64,000 bases of DNA from contig NZ_KB894572.1 of assembly GCF_000374525.1 (NCBI RefSeq), positions 496,001 to 560,000 of the forward strand, given 5' to 3'. Origin of the DNA: Amorphus coralli DSM 19760. Its GTDB lineage: Bacteria > Pseudomonadota > Alphaproteobacteria > Rhizobiales > Amorphaceae. Numbering within the stretch: the stretch's first letter is position 1; the number at the start of each line of letters is the position of its first letter. The position numbers were made by a program, and so were the translations under genes. Below the pieces are notes generated by a model. The model had not been told where the DNA came from. It was given only the letters and a program-made list of their open reading frames with translations, and did not search any database. Positions 37,194 through 47,086 of this stretch are shown one piece after another.

Positions 37194-38092
37194 CCGACCA
37201 GATGAAGGGCACGCTGCTGACGCTGGTCGGCGTGCTCGTGCTATCCCCCGACGCCATGATCATCCGGTTGATGTCGGTCGACCCGATGACCGTCATCTTC
37301 TGGCGCGGCCTCGGCATCTTCGTCGTGCTCGGCATCCTGAGCCTTGTCCGCCACAAGGGAGGGGTGATCGCCTATGCCCGCAAGTGCGGCTGGACGGGCG
37401 TGATGATCGCGATCTGCTTCGCCGTCTGTCAGCTTGCCTTCGTCGGCGGTGTGGCCACCACCAACCCGGCCCACGTGCTGGTCATGGTCGCGGCAACGCC
37501 GCTGTGCGCGGCGATCGCCAGCCGCATCCTGCTCGGCGAACGCATCGCCCCCTCGACGGCGATTGCCATCGTGGCGGGTCTCGCCGGCGTTGCGATCATG
37601 CTGTCTTCGCACATGAGCGGGGAGGGCAACTGGCGGGGCGACCTCGTGGCTGCCGCCGTCCCGATCTCGCTCGGCACTGCCTTCACGCTGATCCGCAAGC
37701 TGCGGGCACCGGACGTGTTCTTCCTTTACGCCATCGCCGGGCTTCTGGTGGCGCTGGTCGCCGCGCCGTTCCACGCGCCGGGCCTGCTCAGGGGCGCGGA
37801 TGCCGCCCTGATGGGCCTCCTTGTGCTGCTGGTGGTGCCAATCTCGTTCGCGCTAATCACCCAGGGCCCGCGCTACATCACGTCGGCCGAGGTGAGCCTG
37901 ATCATGCTGCTGGAGACGATCCTCGGCCCGATCTGGGTGTGGGCTGTGGTGGGCATCGCACCGACTGTCCACGCGCTGGTGGGCGGGGGCCTGCTCCTGG
38001 CAACGTTGGCGCTGCATTCGTGGTGGCGGCTCAGCCGCGGCCGGCGCCCTCAGAAGTCAGAGGCGATGCCCTTGACCTCCCAGTCGCCGTAG
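37190..38092 (+). CDS. EamA/DMT family transporter
   Basis: This 300-residue membrane protein has about ten hydrophobic helices in two EamA repeats (about 5-135 and 148-285). The repeat signatures are VIFWRGLGIFVVL with FVGGVATTNPAHVLVMVAATPL in the first half, and PRYITSAEVSLIMLLETILGPIWVW in the second. DMT carriers usually export amino acids, purines or other small metabolites. Its ATG overlaps the amidotransferase stop, so it is the third member of a coupled operon and a candidate exporter of the product. The C-terminus overlaps the convergent DUF1674 gene by 43 bp. Confidence 0.9.
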   Translation: MTDQMKGTLLTLVGVLVLSPDAMIIRLMSVDPMTVIFWRGLGIFVVLGILSLVRHKGGVIAYARKCGWTGVMIAICFAVCQLAFVGGVATTNPAHVLVMVAATPLCAAIASRILLGERIAPSTAIAIVAGLAGVAIMLSSHMSGEGNWRGDLVAAAVPISLGTAFTLIRKLRAPDVFFLYAIAGLLVALVAAPFHAPGLLRGADAALMGLLVLLVVPISFALITQGPRYITSAEVSLIMLLETILGPIWVWAVVGIAPTVHALVGGGLLLATLALHSWWRLSRGRRPQKSEAMPLTSQSP

Positions 38093-38262
38093 CGCGCGGG
38101 GTCGAGCCCGCCGCGTCCGCCGACCTCGCTGGGACGTTCGGCATCGGCCGTGCGCCGGGCTTCGGCTTCGGCGAGCGCGCGCCGTGCCGCGTCGCTGAGG
38201 GGCTTCGTCGGCTCCTCGGTTGCCGGCTCGAGAGCGGCTCGGGAAGGGGCGGTGTCCGTCAT
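38050..38262 (-). CDS. DUF1674 protein, SDHAF4-like succinate dehydrogenase assembly factor
   Basis: This small protein of about 70 residues has a disordered Ala/Glu-rich front ([16 protein letters not shown]) and the family-defining C-terminus, [17 protein letters not shown]1674 is the bacterial counterpart of mitochondrial SDHAF4 (Sdh8), which chaperones flavinated SdhA. I use the internal ATG ([11 protein letters not shown]) because GAGAGGA lies 5 nt upstream; a longer form to 38313 is possible. Its 3' end overlaps the convergent transporter gene. Confidence 0.9.
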   Translation of the reverse strand: MTDTAPSRAALEPATEEPTKPLSDAARRALAEAEARRTADAERPSEVGGRGGLDPARYGDWEVKGIASDF

Positions 38263-38443
38263 TGCTGTCCTCTCGGCCTTGCGACGCTTGTCGCGGTCCG
38301 TGCTTGCGACCATTTATAGATCGCTCCCCCGCCCGCGTCGAAAGGCGAGCGGCGCAGGGGCGCTCCGCAGCCTTCGCATGGCGACCCGACCGGGCAGCAG
38401 CGGCGGGCGCGGCCAGACATTTCGGAACGGGACGACCGCACGC

Positions 38444-39403
38444 ATGAATTTCTTCAGGACCGCCCTGCTTCTGGCAGCGATGACGGCCCTCTTCATGGGC
38501 ATCGGCTACATGATCGGCGGCCAGGCCGGCATGTTCATCGCCTTCGCCGTCGCCGCGGGCATGAACATCTTCTCCTACTGGAGTTCCGACAAGATGGTGC
38601 TGCGCATGCACCATGCGCGGGAGGTCGATGCCCAGAGCGCGCCGGAGTTCTACGGCCTCGTGCGCGATCTCGCTGCACGGGCGGAACTGCCGATGCCGCG
38701 CGTCTTCATCCTCGACGAGGACCAGCCGAACGCGTTCGCCACCGGTCGCAATCCGCAGAACGCGGCGGTGGCGGCGACGCGCGGGCTGCTGCAGATGATG
38801 ACGCGCGAGGAAATCGCCGGCGTCATGGCGCACGAGCTGGCCCACGTGAAGCATCACGACACGCTGACGATGACGATCACCGCCACATTGGCCGGCGCCA
38901 TCTCCATGCTCGCCAATTTCGCCTTCTTTTTCGGCGGATCGCGCGACAACAACAACCCGCTGGGCTTCGTCGGAGTCATCCTGATGATGATCCTGGCGCC
39001 CCTGGCGGCCATGATGGTTCAGATGGCCATCAGCCGGACGCGTGAATACTCCGCCGATCGGATGGGCGCGGAGATCTGCGGCCAGCCGCTCTGGCTGGCG
39101 TCCGCCCTCGACAAGCTGGAGAATGGCCGCCGCCGCATCCCGAACCCGGCGGCAGAGCAGAACCCGGCCACCGCCCACATGTTCATCGTCAATCCCTTGT
39201 CCGGCCAGCGCATGGACAACCTGTTCTCCACCCATCCCGCAACCGCGAACCGGGTCGCGGCGCTTGAGGAACTGGCCAGCGAGATGGGGCAGGGGGCGGG
39301 CGCCGCGCTCGGGCGGGCAGGCCCCGTGAGCCGCGGCTCGGGTCGCGGATCGGTACCCCGAACGGGCGGCTCCGGCCGGCGCGGGTCCGGACCGTGGGGA
39401 TGA
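38444..39403 (+). CDS. htpX: Protease HtpX (zinc metallopeptidase M48)
   Basis: This 319-residue membrane protease takes part in quality control of misfolded membrane proteins. Two N-terminal helices (about 5-25 and 27-45) precede the catalytic domain with HELAH (His130, Glu131, His134), two further helices, and the third zinc ligand in [14 protein letters not shown] Gly/Arg/Ser-rich tail of about 35 residues ends the protein. The stop overlaps rsmB (ATGA). Confidence 0.96.
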   Translation: MNFFRTALLLAAMTALFMGIGYMIGGQAGMFIAFAVAAGMNIFSYWSSDKMVLRMHHAREVDAQSAPEFYGLVRDLAARAELPMPRVFILDEDQPNAFATGRNPQNAAVAATRGLLQMMTREEIAGVMAHELAHVKHHDTLTMTITATLAGAISMLANFAFFFGGSRDNNNPLGFVGVILMMILAPLAAMMVQMAISRTREYSADRMGAEICGQPLWLASALDKLENGRRRIPNPAAEQNPATAHMFIVNPLSGQRMDNLFSTHPATANRVAALEELASEMGQGAGAALGRAGPVSRGSGRGSVPRTGGSGRRGSGPWG

Positions 39404-40788
39404 AGCCCCAGCAAAGCGAGCGCTCGCGCACCAAGCGTCCGACCAGCCAAAACCGTCCCCGCCGGCGTCCGGTGCCCGCCGGCTACGCCGCCCGCGACCT
39501 CGCGGTGGATATTCTGGAGCAGATGGCCGGCGACCAGGTGCCGGTCGATGCGGTTCTGGAAAGCGATGCCATTGCGCAGCGTTTCTCGCGCCTCGACGTG
39601 CGCGATCGCGCATTTGTGCGCACCCTGGTGGGCTGCGCACTGCGCAGGCGCGGCGAGATTCAGGCGGTGGCCTCGAAGCTCCTTCACAAGAAGCTGCCGC
39701 GCTCGGCAGGCCGTGCCGACACCATCCTGCGGGTTGGCCTCGCGCAACTCCTCTATCTCGACGTGGCGGAGCACGCCGCGGTCCATCTCTCGGTGGACCT
39801 GGCCAAGGCGCACCCGGCCTCCGGTGGCTTCGCCGGGCTGGTGAACGGCGTGCTGCGCCGGGCCGGGCGCGAGCGCGAGGCGCTGCTGGCCGACATCGAC
39901 GGACCGGTCGTCAACACGCCTGACTGGTTGTTCCGCCGCTGGGCCTGCGCCTACGGACGCGATACCGCCCGGGCCATTGCCGCCGCTCACATGGTTGAGC
40001 CGGCGCTCGACGTGACGGTGAAATCCGATCCCGGAAGCTGGGCGGAGCGGCTGTCGGGGATCGTCTTGCCGACCGGCTCCGTCCGGACCACGGCCGGCGG
40101 TGCCATCGCCGAGCGGGACGGGTTCACGGAAGGCGCATGGTGGGTCCAGGATGCCGCCGCGGCGCTTCCCGCCCGTCTGATGGGCGACGTTGCCGGCAAG
40201 CGCGTTGCCGATCTCTGCGCCGCACCCGGCGGCAAGACGGCCCAGCTCGCGGCAGCGGGCGGCATCGTCACCGCGGTGGACTCAAGCGCCGGACGGCTCC
40301 GGCGGCTGACGGAGAATCTCGCGCGCCTGTCGCTGTCGGCGGAAACGGTCGCTTCCGACCTCAGGCAGTGGGAGCCGGACGGCGCTTTCGATGCCGTCCT
40401 GCTGGATGCGCCCTGCACCTCCACCGGCACAATCCGGCGCCAGCCCGACGTGGCACTCCTGAAGCGCGAGAAGGACATCGCGGCCCTCGCGGACCTGCAG
40501 AGCGCGCTCTTGGAGCGCGCGGCAGCCTGGGTGAAGCCCGGCGGAACGCTGGTCTACTCCACCTGCTCGCTGGAGCCGGAAGAGGGCGAGAAGCAGATCG
40601 AGGCCTTCCTGAAGGCCCATCCGGACTTCTCCACCAGCGCCATCCGTACAGACGAGGTGCCGGGGCTTTCCGAGGCCGTCACAACTGAAGGCTGGCTGCG
40701 CACCCTGCCGTCGCACTGGCCGCACGAAGATCCCCGGCTCGCGGGCCTCGATGGCTTCTTTGCGGCGCGGTTGGTGCGCGCCGGCTGA
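39400..40788 (+). CDS. rsmB: 16S rRNA (cytosine967-C5)-methyltransferase, RsmB-type
   Basis: This 462-residue enzyme has a basic N-terminal tail, a NusB-like domain (about 30-170: [28 protein letters not shown]) and a SAM-dependent methyltransferase domain. Motifs include [33 protein letters not shown] and [13 protein letters not shown], the two last holding the paired catalytic cysteines of m5C RNA methylases. It may act on 16S rRNA as RsmB does; other NSUN-type targets cannot be excluded. It is coupled to htpX. Confidence 0.92.
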   Translation: MKPQQSERSRTKRPTSQNRPRRRPVPAGYAARDLAVDILEQMAGDQVPVDAVLESDAIAQRFSRLDVRDRAFVRTLVGCALRRRGEIQAVASKLLHKKLPRSAGRADTILRVGLAQLLYLDVAEHAAVHLSVDLAKAHPASGGFAGLVNGVLRRAGREREALLADIDGPVVNTPDWLFRRWACAYGRDTARAIAAAHMVEPALDVTVKSDPGSWAERLSGIVLPTGSVRTTAGGAIAERDGFTEGAWWVQDAAAALPARLMGDVAGKRVADLCAAPGGKTAQLAAAGGIVTAVDSSAGRLRRLTENLARLSLSAETVASDLRQWEPDGAFDAVLLDAPCTSTGTIRRQPDVALLKREKDIAALADLQSALLERAAAWVKPGGTLVYSTCSLEPEEGEKQIEAFLKAHPDFSTSAIRTDEVPGLSEAVTTEGWLRTLPSHWPHEDPRLAGLDGFFAARLVRAG

Positions 40789-41065
40789 TCAAGCGTTGAA
40801 CCGGCCTTCTGGAGGAGCCTTTTGCGGGGAGAGTGCGAGCTGCAAGCAGCACTCGCCAAGCAGGGTTCGGCCGGTTTTCCGTTGCCCAATCCTTCCGAAC
40901 ACCGCCACAATCCTAAGTCGACCGCAGTACCCGTGCCAGTTGATGGGGCGGAATGGGCTGATGCGGTATCCCTTTTTCCGATAGTTGATCTAGTGTGGCG
41001 CCGCCCGCGAATCGGGTTCGCCGCCTGGTCAGTGGATTTCTTTTTGCGGAGTGCGAACCGCGCCG

Positions 41066-42817
41066 ATGGCGAAACGAACCGGTTCAGACCGGGGGCAGCT
41101 CTGGTCGCTTGCCATCCAGAAGACGGTAGGGTCGCATCTGCCCGGCAGGTGGGACCTGATCGGTCCGTTCGTGCACGTCACGCCGACCCGGCTGGTGATC
41201 GCGCCGCAGGATATCCGCACCGCCGACCCGACGGTCGCGACCGACATCTATGCCGGGCTCTACTCCTTCGGCGGCCACACGGTGGACGTGGGGGGCAACT
41301 CGCCCTTCGTGGTCGAGCCGCCTTCCGCGGAATGGGCACGGGCGCTCCACGGCTTTGCGTGGTTGCGGCATCTGCGCGCCTCCGATTCCGCGCTGTCGCG
41401 CTCCAATGCGCGGGCCCTCGTCGATGAATGGATCCGGCTCGGCTCAAAGCTGCCACCCGTGGCGTGGGAGGATTCCGTCGCTGCGCGCCGGTTGCTCTCC
41501 TGGCTGTCCCAGTCGCCGCTGATCCTGGAGGACTGCGACCACGGCTTCTACCAACGCTTCCTGAAGGCGGTTGGACGACACGTTCACCAGCTCCGGTGCG
41601 CCTTCGCCCGCTCCGACGACGGCCTGCCGCGCATGCGCATGGTGATGGCCCTGACGGCCGCCGCGGCGGCCATCGCCGATCAGCCCGGCTTTGCCCGGTG
41701 GGTGACCCGCATCCTGGACCGCGAGCTGACAATCCAGATCCTCGCCGATGGCGGTCATGTATCCCGCCAGTCGGGGGTGATCCTCGAACTCCTGGCCGAT
41801 CTCCTGCCGATCCGACAGGCCCTGTCGGTGCGCGGCATCACACCGTCGCAGACGCTGGGCGAGGCGATCGACCGCATGATGCCAATGGTCCGCTTCTTCC
41901 GGCACGGGGACGGAGCGTTCGCGCTCTTCAACGGGATGGGCGCAACGCCGAGCGACCTGGTGGCGACCGTTCTCGCCTATGACGATTCCCGCGGTACCGC
42001 GCCCGGCAACGCTCGCCATTCCGGGTACCAGCGCATGGAGGGGGGCGGTGCCGTGGCGATCGTGGACACGGGTCTGCCGCCGCCACTGCGCTTCGCGCGT
42101 GAGGCGCACGCCGGCTGCCTGTCCTTCGAGTTCAGCGACCGGACGAACCGGATCATCGTCAACTGCGGTCTTCCCGCGGGTGGCCGCGCTGTCTGGCGCG
42201 ATCTCGCCCGCACCACCGCCGCCCACTCCACGCTGGTGGTGGGGGACACCTCTTCGGCCCGGGTGCTGTCCCCTGACGGACTCGGCCGGCGGCTGGGGCC
42301 ACTTCTCTACAGGGGGCCGCGCGAGGTGGACGTCTACCGCCAGGAAGGAGCGGATCAGACCTCCGTGGTGGCCGATCACGACGGCTACCTGGCGAAGTTC
42401 GGTATCGTCCACGAGCGCACCCTCGTGCTGAGCGCCGACGGGCGCGTGCTCATGGGACGTGACAGGCTCACCCCGTCCGGCCGCAAGGCGGGCGACAAGA
42501 CGCCCTTTGCGATCCGCTTCCACCTTCATCCAAAGGTGCGGGCCAACCGCAGCCAGGGCGGGCAGGCGGTGCTTCTGGTCTGCGAAGACCGCTCCGCCTG
42601 GCGCTTCGTGGCCGAAGAGATCGAGCCGGAACTCGAGGAATCGGTGTTTCTCGCGGGCTCGCACGGCATGCGGCGCACCAGCCAGATCGTGCTCCACGGC
42701 CGGGTCGATGGCGAAACCACCATCAACTGGAGGCTGGAGAAGGAGGCCGAGCGCGTGCGCACCCGCAAGCGGTCCGCCGACGAGCCAGAGGAAGACGACG
42801 CGCCGCTTCTGATCTGA
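41066..42817 (+). CDS. Heparinase II/III family protein, apparently cytoplasmic
   Basis: This protein of about 583 residues has an alpha-helical toroid-type N-terminal half (YAGLYSFGGHTVDV, HGFAWLRHLRA, ILADGGHVSRQSGVILELLADLL) and a heparinase II/III beta-domain after about residue 340 (GYQRMEGGGAVAIVDTGLP, ARTTAAHSTLVVGDTSSARV). No signal peptide is visible, which is unusual for a polysaccharide lyase. It lies in the conserved rsmB-heparinase-purH order. Start choice is uncertain: GTG at 41051 or ATG at 41066. The substrate is unknown. The 277-bp gap upstream shows nothing I can name. Confidence 0.85.
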   Translation: MAKRTGSDRGQLWSLAIQKTVGSHLPGRWDLIGPFVHVTPTRLVIAPQDIRTADPTVATDIYAGLYSFGGHTVDVGGNSPFVVEPPSAEWARALHGFAWLRHLRASDSALSRSNARALVDEWIRLGSKLPPVAWEDSVAARRLLSWLSQSPLILEDCDHGFYQRFLKAVGRHVHQLRCAFARSDDGLPRMRMVMALTAAAAAIADQPGFARWVTRILDRELTIQILADGGHVSRQSGVILELLADLLPIRQALSVRGITPSQTLGEAIDRMMPMVRFFRHGDGAFALFNGMGATPSDLVATVLAYDDSRGTAPGNARHSGYQRMEGGGAVAIVDTGLPPPLRFAREAHAGCLSFEFSDRTNRIIVNCGLPAGGRAVWRDLARTTAAHSTLVVGDTSSARVLSPDGLGRRLGPLLYRGPREVDVYRQEGADQTSVVADHDGYLAKFGIVHERTLVLSADGRVLMGRDRLTPSGRKAGDKTPFAIRFHLHPKVRANRSQGGQAVLLVCEDRSAWRFVAEEIEPELEESVFLAGSHGMRRTSQIVLHGRVDGETTINWRLEKEAERVRTRKRSADEPEEDDAPLLI

Positions 42818-42962
42818 GAACCGGACGCGACGGCTTCCGGACTCGCTGTGAAGTGTGGTACCCGCCATCGCGCGCGGTCGAACGCGCAGCGCCCTGCCTG
42901 TCCGGAGCGCGCCTTCGGCCTTCCGTCCCTGGTCCCCGCTCTGTCTCGAAAGGATCCGTCTC

Positions 42963-44579
42963 ATGGTGACCCCGCCGTCCACCGTGGCCATTCCCGATCG
43001 CATCGCCGTGAAGCGCGCGCTGATCTCGGTCTCCGACAAGACCGGCGTCGCCGAGTTCGCTTCCGCGCTTGCCGCGCAGGGGGTCGAACTCCTGTCCACC
43101 GGCGGTACGGCGGCGACGCTCAAGGGCGCCGGCCTTGCCGTGACGGACGTGTCCGAGGTGACGGGCTTCCCGGAAATCCTCGGCGGCCGGGTGAAAACGC
43201 TGCATCCGCTGGTGCACGGCGGCCTTCTCGGGATCCGCGACGAGCCCGAGCATGCTGCCCAGATGGCGGAGCACGGCATCGAGCCCATCGATCTCCTGGT
43301 GATCGACCTCTACCCGTTCGAGAAGACGGTGGCGGCCGGTGCGGACTTCCGCGCGGTCATCGAGCAGATCGACATCGGCGGCCCGGCAATGATCCGAGCT
43401 GCGGCCAAGAACCATGCGTATCTGACCGTGCTGGTCGACCCGGCCGACTACGGTCACGTCCTTGAAACGCTCCAGGCCGGTGAGGGCGCGCTGCCGCTGG
43501 CGCTGCGCACCCGGCTCGCGGCGAAGGCCTATGCCCGCACGGCCGCCTACGACGCGTCGATCTCCGGCTGGTTCGCCGGCGAGATCGACGAGCACGACCA
43601 GACCTGGTTCTCCGTCGGCGGCAAGCTGGTTTCCGAGATGCGCTACGGCGAGAATCCGCACCAGTCTGCATCGTTCTACCGGGCCGGTTCGGCGCGGCCT
43701 GGCGTTGCCACCGCACGCCAGGTGCAGGGCAAGGCGCTCTCCTACAACAACATCAACGATACCGACGCGGCCTACGAACTCGCCGGAGAATTCGACCCGG
43801 CCCGCACGGCAGCCGTCGCCATCATCAAGCACGCCAACCCGTGCGGCGTGGCCGAGGCGGAAACCATCGCGGAAGCCTACCGCAAGGCGCTGCGCTGCGA
43901 TCCCGTGTCGGCGTTCGGCGGCATCGTGGCGCTGAACCGGCCGCTTGAGGCCGATGCGGCGAAGGCGATCACCGAGATCTTCACCGAGGTGATCATCGCG
44001 CCGGGGGCCAGCGAGGAGGCGATCGCCATCGTCGCCGCCAAGAAGAATCTGCGCCTTCTCCTGACCGATGCTCTGCCCGACCCGCGGACCGCGACGCCGA
44101 TGGTGAAGTCGGTGGCCGGCGGTTTTCTCGTGCAGGACCGGGACGGCTCGGTGGTCGAGGACTGCGACCTGAAGGTCGTCACCAAGCGGGCCCCGAGCGA
44201 TCAGGAACTCGCCGACCTCAAGTTCGCCTGGCGCGTGACCAAGCACGTCAAGTCGAACGCCATCGTCTACGTCAAGGACGGGGCGACGGTCGGTGTCGGT
44301 GCCGGCCAGATGAGCCGGGTCGATTCTGCCCGCATCGCGGCCCGCAAGTCGGCCGACGCGGCGGAGGCGGCGGGCGTTGCTGAGCCGCTGACGCGCGGTT
44401 CGGTGGTGGCGTCGGACGCGTTCTTCCCGTTTGCCGACGGCCTCCTGGCGGCCATCGACGCGGGCGCCACGGCGGTGATCCAGCCGGGAGGCTCAATGCG
44501 CGACGACGAGGTCATCAAGGCGGCCGACGAGGCCGGCATTGCCATGGTCTTCACCGGCGTGCGGCATTTCCGGCACTAA
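42963..44579 (+). CDS. purH: Bifunctional AICAR formyltransferase / IMP cyclohydrolase
   Basis: This 538-residue enzyme catalyses the last two steps of IMP synthesis. The N-terminal cyclohydrolase/MGS-like domain (about 15-200) shows [47 protein letters not shown] and [14 protein letters not shown]-like text ([17 protein letters not shown]). The transformylase domain shows [32 protein letters not shown] and KHANPCGVA, and ends with [27 protein letters not shown] site precedes the ATG. It uses 10-formyl-THF, the pool also drained by PurU elsewhere in this window. Confidence 0.97.
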   Translation: MVTPPSTVAIPDRIAVKRALISVSDKTGVAEFASALAAQGVELLSTGGTAATLKGAGLAVTDVSEVTGFPEILGGRVKTLHPLVHGGLLGIRDEPEHAAQMAEHGIEPIDLLVIDLYPFEKTVAAGADFRAVIEQIDIGGPAMIRAAAKNHAYLTVLVDPADYGHVLETLQAGEGALPLALRTRLAAKAYARTAAYDASISGWFAGEIDEHDQTWFSVGGKLVSEMRYGENPHQSASFYRAGSARPGVATARQVQGKALSYNNINDTDAAYELAGEFDPARTAAVAIIKHANPCGVAEAETIAEAYRKALRCDPVSAFGGIVALNRPLEADAAKAITEIFTEVIIAPGASEEAIAIVAAKKNLRLLLTDALPDPRTATPMVKSVAGGFLVQDRDGSVVEDCDLKVVTKRAPSDQELADLKFAWRVTKHVKSNAIVYVKDGATVGVGAGQMSRVDSARIAARKSADAAEAAGVAEPLTRGSVVASDAFFPFADGLLAAIDAGATAVIQPGGSMRDDEVIKAADEAGIAMVFTGVRHFRH

Positions 44580-44696
44580 TACCCCTCGCGCCGAGTGCGC
44601 TTGCGCGCACCGGCTCCGGGTGGGCGGCCTGACCGGCCGGCGGACGGTCGTCCGCTGGCTTCGCAGTCTTCTTGAAGGTTGGGCGGCTGAAGCCGG

Positions 44697-45245
44697 TCAG
44701 AGCGTCGGCTTGCCCGACCCGGACGGCGCGGAGAACGCCATGCCGGTGAAGGTCCACATCCACTCCTTCATCGGCGCCTTGCACTCCGACAGCATGACGT
44801 CGCCGCACTGACCGGCCGGCGGCTCGGCGTCGACGGAAATGCCCAGCCAGTCATCGCTGCGACGCAGCGTCAGGCTCGTCGCACCGGGGGCATCGGCGTC
44901 GTAGGATGAATCGCGCGTCCAGCCCTCGAACGCGTCAGCGAGACCGGCCAACTCGCTCAGGGACGTGTCGAGACCGGTCGCCGTGCCGGAGAACAGGCAC
45001 GCGGAGCCATCGACGTTGGTGTACATGTACGGCCCGGCGTCGCCGATGACGGTGTCCACGGAGATCCCGGTCTTTTCGCTGGCGGTCTTCGCGAGATCCG
45101 TGCACGTCTCCTGCGGCAACGGCTTGGCCGTTATCTGCGACTGGGCGTGCGCGGCCGTCCCGGCCACGAGGATGGCGGTGGCGGCCAGGATCGGAACGAT
45201 CCTTCGTGCCCTGGGGCGGACGTCGGTTTGGCTGGCGGGGTCCAT
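44697..45245 (-). CDS. Small exported protein of unknown function
   Basis: This 182-residue protein carries a signal peptide (PRARRIVPILAATAILVAGTAAHAQ, cleavage after AHA). The mature part is acidic, with four cysteines (ETCTD, SACLF, GQCGD, SECKA) likely to form two disulfides. I do not recognise a family. I use the ATG at 45245; the frame extends further but would overlap mutM. It lies 44 bp downstream of mutM on the same strand and may share its transcript. A periplasmic location is the only supported inference. Confidence 0.7.
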   Translation of the reverse strand: MDPASQTDVRPRARRIVPILAATAILVAGTAAHAQSQITAKPLPQETCTDLAKTASEKTGISVDTVIGDAGPYMYTNVDGSACLFSGTATGLDTSLSELAGLADAFEGWTRDSSYDADAPGATSLTLRRSDDWLGISVDAEPPAGQCGDVMLSECKAPMKEWMWTFTGMAFSAPSGSGKPTL

Positions 45246-45289
45246 GATCAGTCCTCTCCTCTGGCGGTGCCCGACCGGGTGCGGACCGC

Positions 45290-46171
45290 CTATCTCTGGC
45301 ACTCGGGGCAGAAGAAGGTCGAGCGGCCCGACTGGACGATGCGGGCCACCGTGCCCCGGCAGCCCTCGCGCTGGCAGGGCTCGTGTTCGCGATCGTAGAC
45401 GGCGAAGGTATGCTGAAAATACCCCATCGACCCATCGGCCTGCACATAGTCGCGCAACGACGAGCCGCCGGCCACGATGGCCTCCGCGATGACCGTCTTG
45501 ATGGCCTGGACCAGGCGTTCGAGCCGCTCGGTCGGACGGCCGTCCCTTCGCACGATGGAGCCGGCGGCCCGACGCGGCGACAGGCGGGCTCGCCAAAGGG
45601 CCTCGCAGACATAGATGTTGCCGAGGCCGGCGATGATGCGCTGGTCGAGCAAGGCGGATTTCAGCGGCGCCGCACGGCCGGCGAACTTCTCCGCAAGGAA
45701 GATCGCATCGAGCCGGTTGCCGACCGGTTCGACGCCGAGGTTCCGGATGAGGGGATGCGCATCGAACGCGTCGAAGCCGATCAGCGTCATGTAGCCGAAG
45801 CGGCGCGGGTCGTTGTAGACGACACGGGTGCCGTCATCGAGCCGGAACACCACGTGGTCGTGCACGGGGTTCTTGCCGCGGGGGTGATGGAAGTCGCCGG
45901 GCGTGTCGGAGTCGGTGCCGATCTCGGTGCGGAACGAGCCGGACATGCCGAGATGCATCAGGAGCACGGTGTCATCGTCGAGGTGGGCGAGCAGATATTT
46001 GGCGCGGCGGCCGAGGGTCGTCACCTGCCGGCCCGCCAGGCGCGCGGCGAAGTCCTGCGGAAAGGGAAAGCGCAGATCCGGACGACGCTGTTCCACCGTA
46101 ACAAGGGTCCGGCCCGTGAGGTGAGGCTCGAGGCCGCGGCGGACGGTCTCGACTTCTGGAAGCTCGGGCAT
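45290..46171 (-). CDS. mutM: Formamidopyrimidine-DNA glycosylase
   Basis: This 293-residue bifunctional glycosylase/AP lyase removes 8-oxoguanine. It begins [18 protein letters not shown], where Pro2 becomes the catalytic N-terminus, and shows [27 protein letters not shown], the helix-two-turn-helix region [15 protein letters not shown], and a C-terminal zinc finger (CQREGC ... FFCPEC). The start is fixed by the invariant MPELPE. It diverges from ubiE, a conserved arrangement. Confidence 0.98.
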   Translation of the reverse strand: MPELPEVETVRRGLEPHLTGRTLVTVEQRRPDLRFPFPQDFAARLAGRQVTTLGRRAKYLLAHLDDDTVLLMHLGMSGSFRTEIGTDSDTPGDFHHPRGKNPVHDHVVFRLDDGTRVVYNDPRRFGYMTLIGFDAFDAHPLIRNLGVEPVGNRLDAIFLAEKFAGRAAPLKSALLDQRIIAGLGNIYVCEALWRARLSPRRAAGSIVRRDGRPTERLERLVQAIKTVIAEAIVAGGSSLRDYVQADGSMGYFQHTFAVYDREHEPCQREGCRGTVARIVQSGRSTFFCPECQR

Positions 46172-46299
46172 CACAAAGACTGTCGACTGCGGAAGGATGC
46201 CGGCGAACGGAACGCTTGCTCCGCCAGCCGGATTGATGCCTTCACCATAGCCCCAGCATGAGCGGGCGGCTATCGTCTCGCGAGAAAGGTCCAACGCTG

Positions 46300-47082
46300 A
46301 TGAGCGAAACGCAAATGCACGAGCGCAGCGACGGCGAGCTGCCGTTCGGATTCCGCAAGGTGCAGGCTCGCGAGAAGCAGGGCCTCGTGGACGATGTGTT
46401 CCACCGCGTGGCCCGGCGCTACGATCTGATGAACGACCTCATGTCCGGCGGGCTGCACCGGTTGTGGAAGGACGCCATGGTGAGCTGGCTCGCGCCGCCC
46501 AAGGCGACCCGCTCCGCCTACCGGGTGCTCGACGTGGCCGGTGGAACCGGCGACGTGGCGTTTCGCATCCTCGATCGCGGCGGACCCGGCGTCAGCGTCA
46601 CGGTCGCCGACATCAACGCCGCCATGCTGGGTGTGGGCGCGGAACGCGCCCTGAAGCGCGGCGCCGACAGCCGCACCCGTTTCGTGCAGCTGAATGCCGA
46701 AAAGCTGCCCTTCGCCGAGCGGACCCACGACGCCTACACCATCGCCTTCGGCATCCGGAACGTGCCCGACCGGGCTGCGGCGCTTGCCGAGGCCTACCGG
46801 GTCTGCAAGCGCGGCGGGCGCTTCATGTGCCTGGAGTTCGCGCCAGTCGACCTGCCGATGCTCAAGCGCGTCTACGACACCTATTCCTTCCAGGTGATCC
46901 CGAAGATGGGTCGCGCCATCACGGGCGACGACCAGCCTTACCAGTATCTGGTGGAATCGATCCGCACCTTCCCGATCCCCGAGCGCTTCGCCGTTGAGAT
47001 CGAGGACGCCGGCTTCGAGCGCGTCACCTTCCGCCAGCTTTCCGGCGGCATCGCGAACATCCACTCCGGCTTCAAGGTCTGA
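46300..47082 (+). CDS. ubiE: Ubiquinone/menaquinone biosynthesis C-methyltransferase
   Basis: This 260-residue SAM-dependent methyltransferase acts in ubiquinone synthesis. Signatures are [36 protein letters not shown] (SAM loop), the [13 protein letters not shown] motif specific to UbiE and [12 protein letters not shown]. The start at 46300 gives the usual length; an ATG at 46258 is also in frame. The ubiB gene follows after 4 bp. Confidence 0.97.
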   Translation: MSETQMHERSDGELPFGFRKVQAREKQGLVDDVFHRVARRYDLMNDLMSGGLHRLWKDAMVSWLAPPKATRSAYRVLDVAGGTGDVAFRILDRGGPGVSVTVADINAAMLGVGAERALKRGADSRTRFVQLNAEKLPFAERTHDAYTIAFGIRNVPDRAAALAEAYRVCKRGGRFMCLEFAPVDLPMLKRVYDTYSFQVIPKMGRAITGDDQPYQYLVESIRTFPIPERFAVEIEDAGFERVTFRQLSGGIANIHSGFKV

Positions 47083-47086
47083 GCGG

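Noticed and set aside
44595-44655. Hairpins after purH as a terminator
   Set aside because: Short stems (GTGCGC/GCGCAC and GCGGAC/GTCCGC) without a T tract in GC-rich DNA are not convincing.
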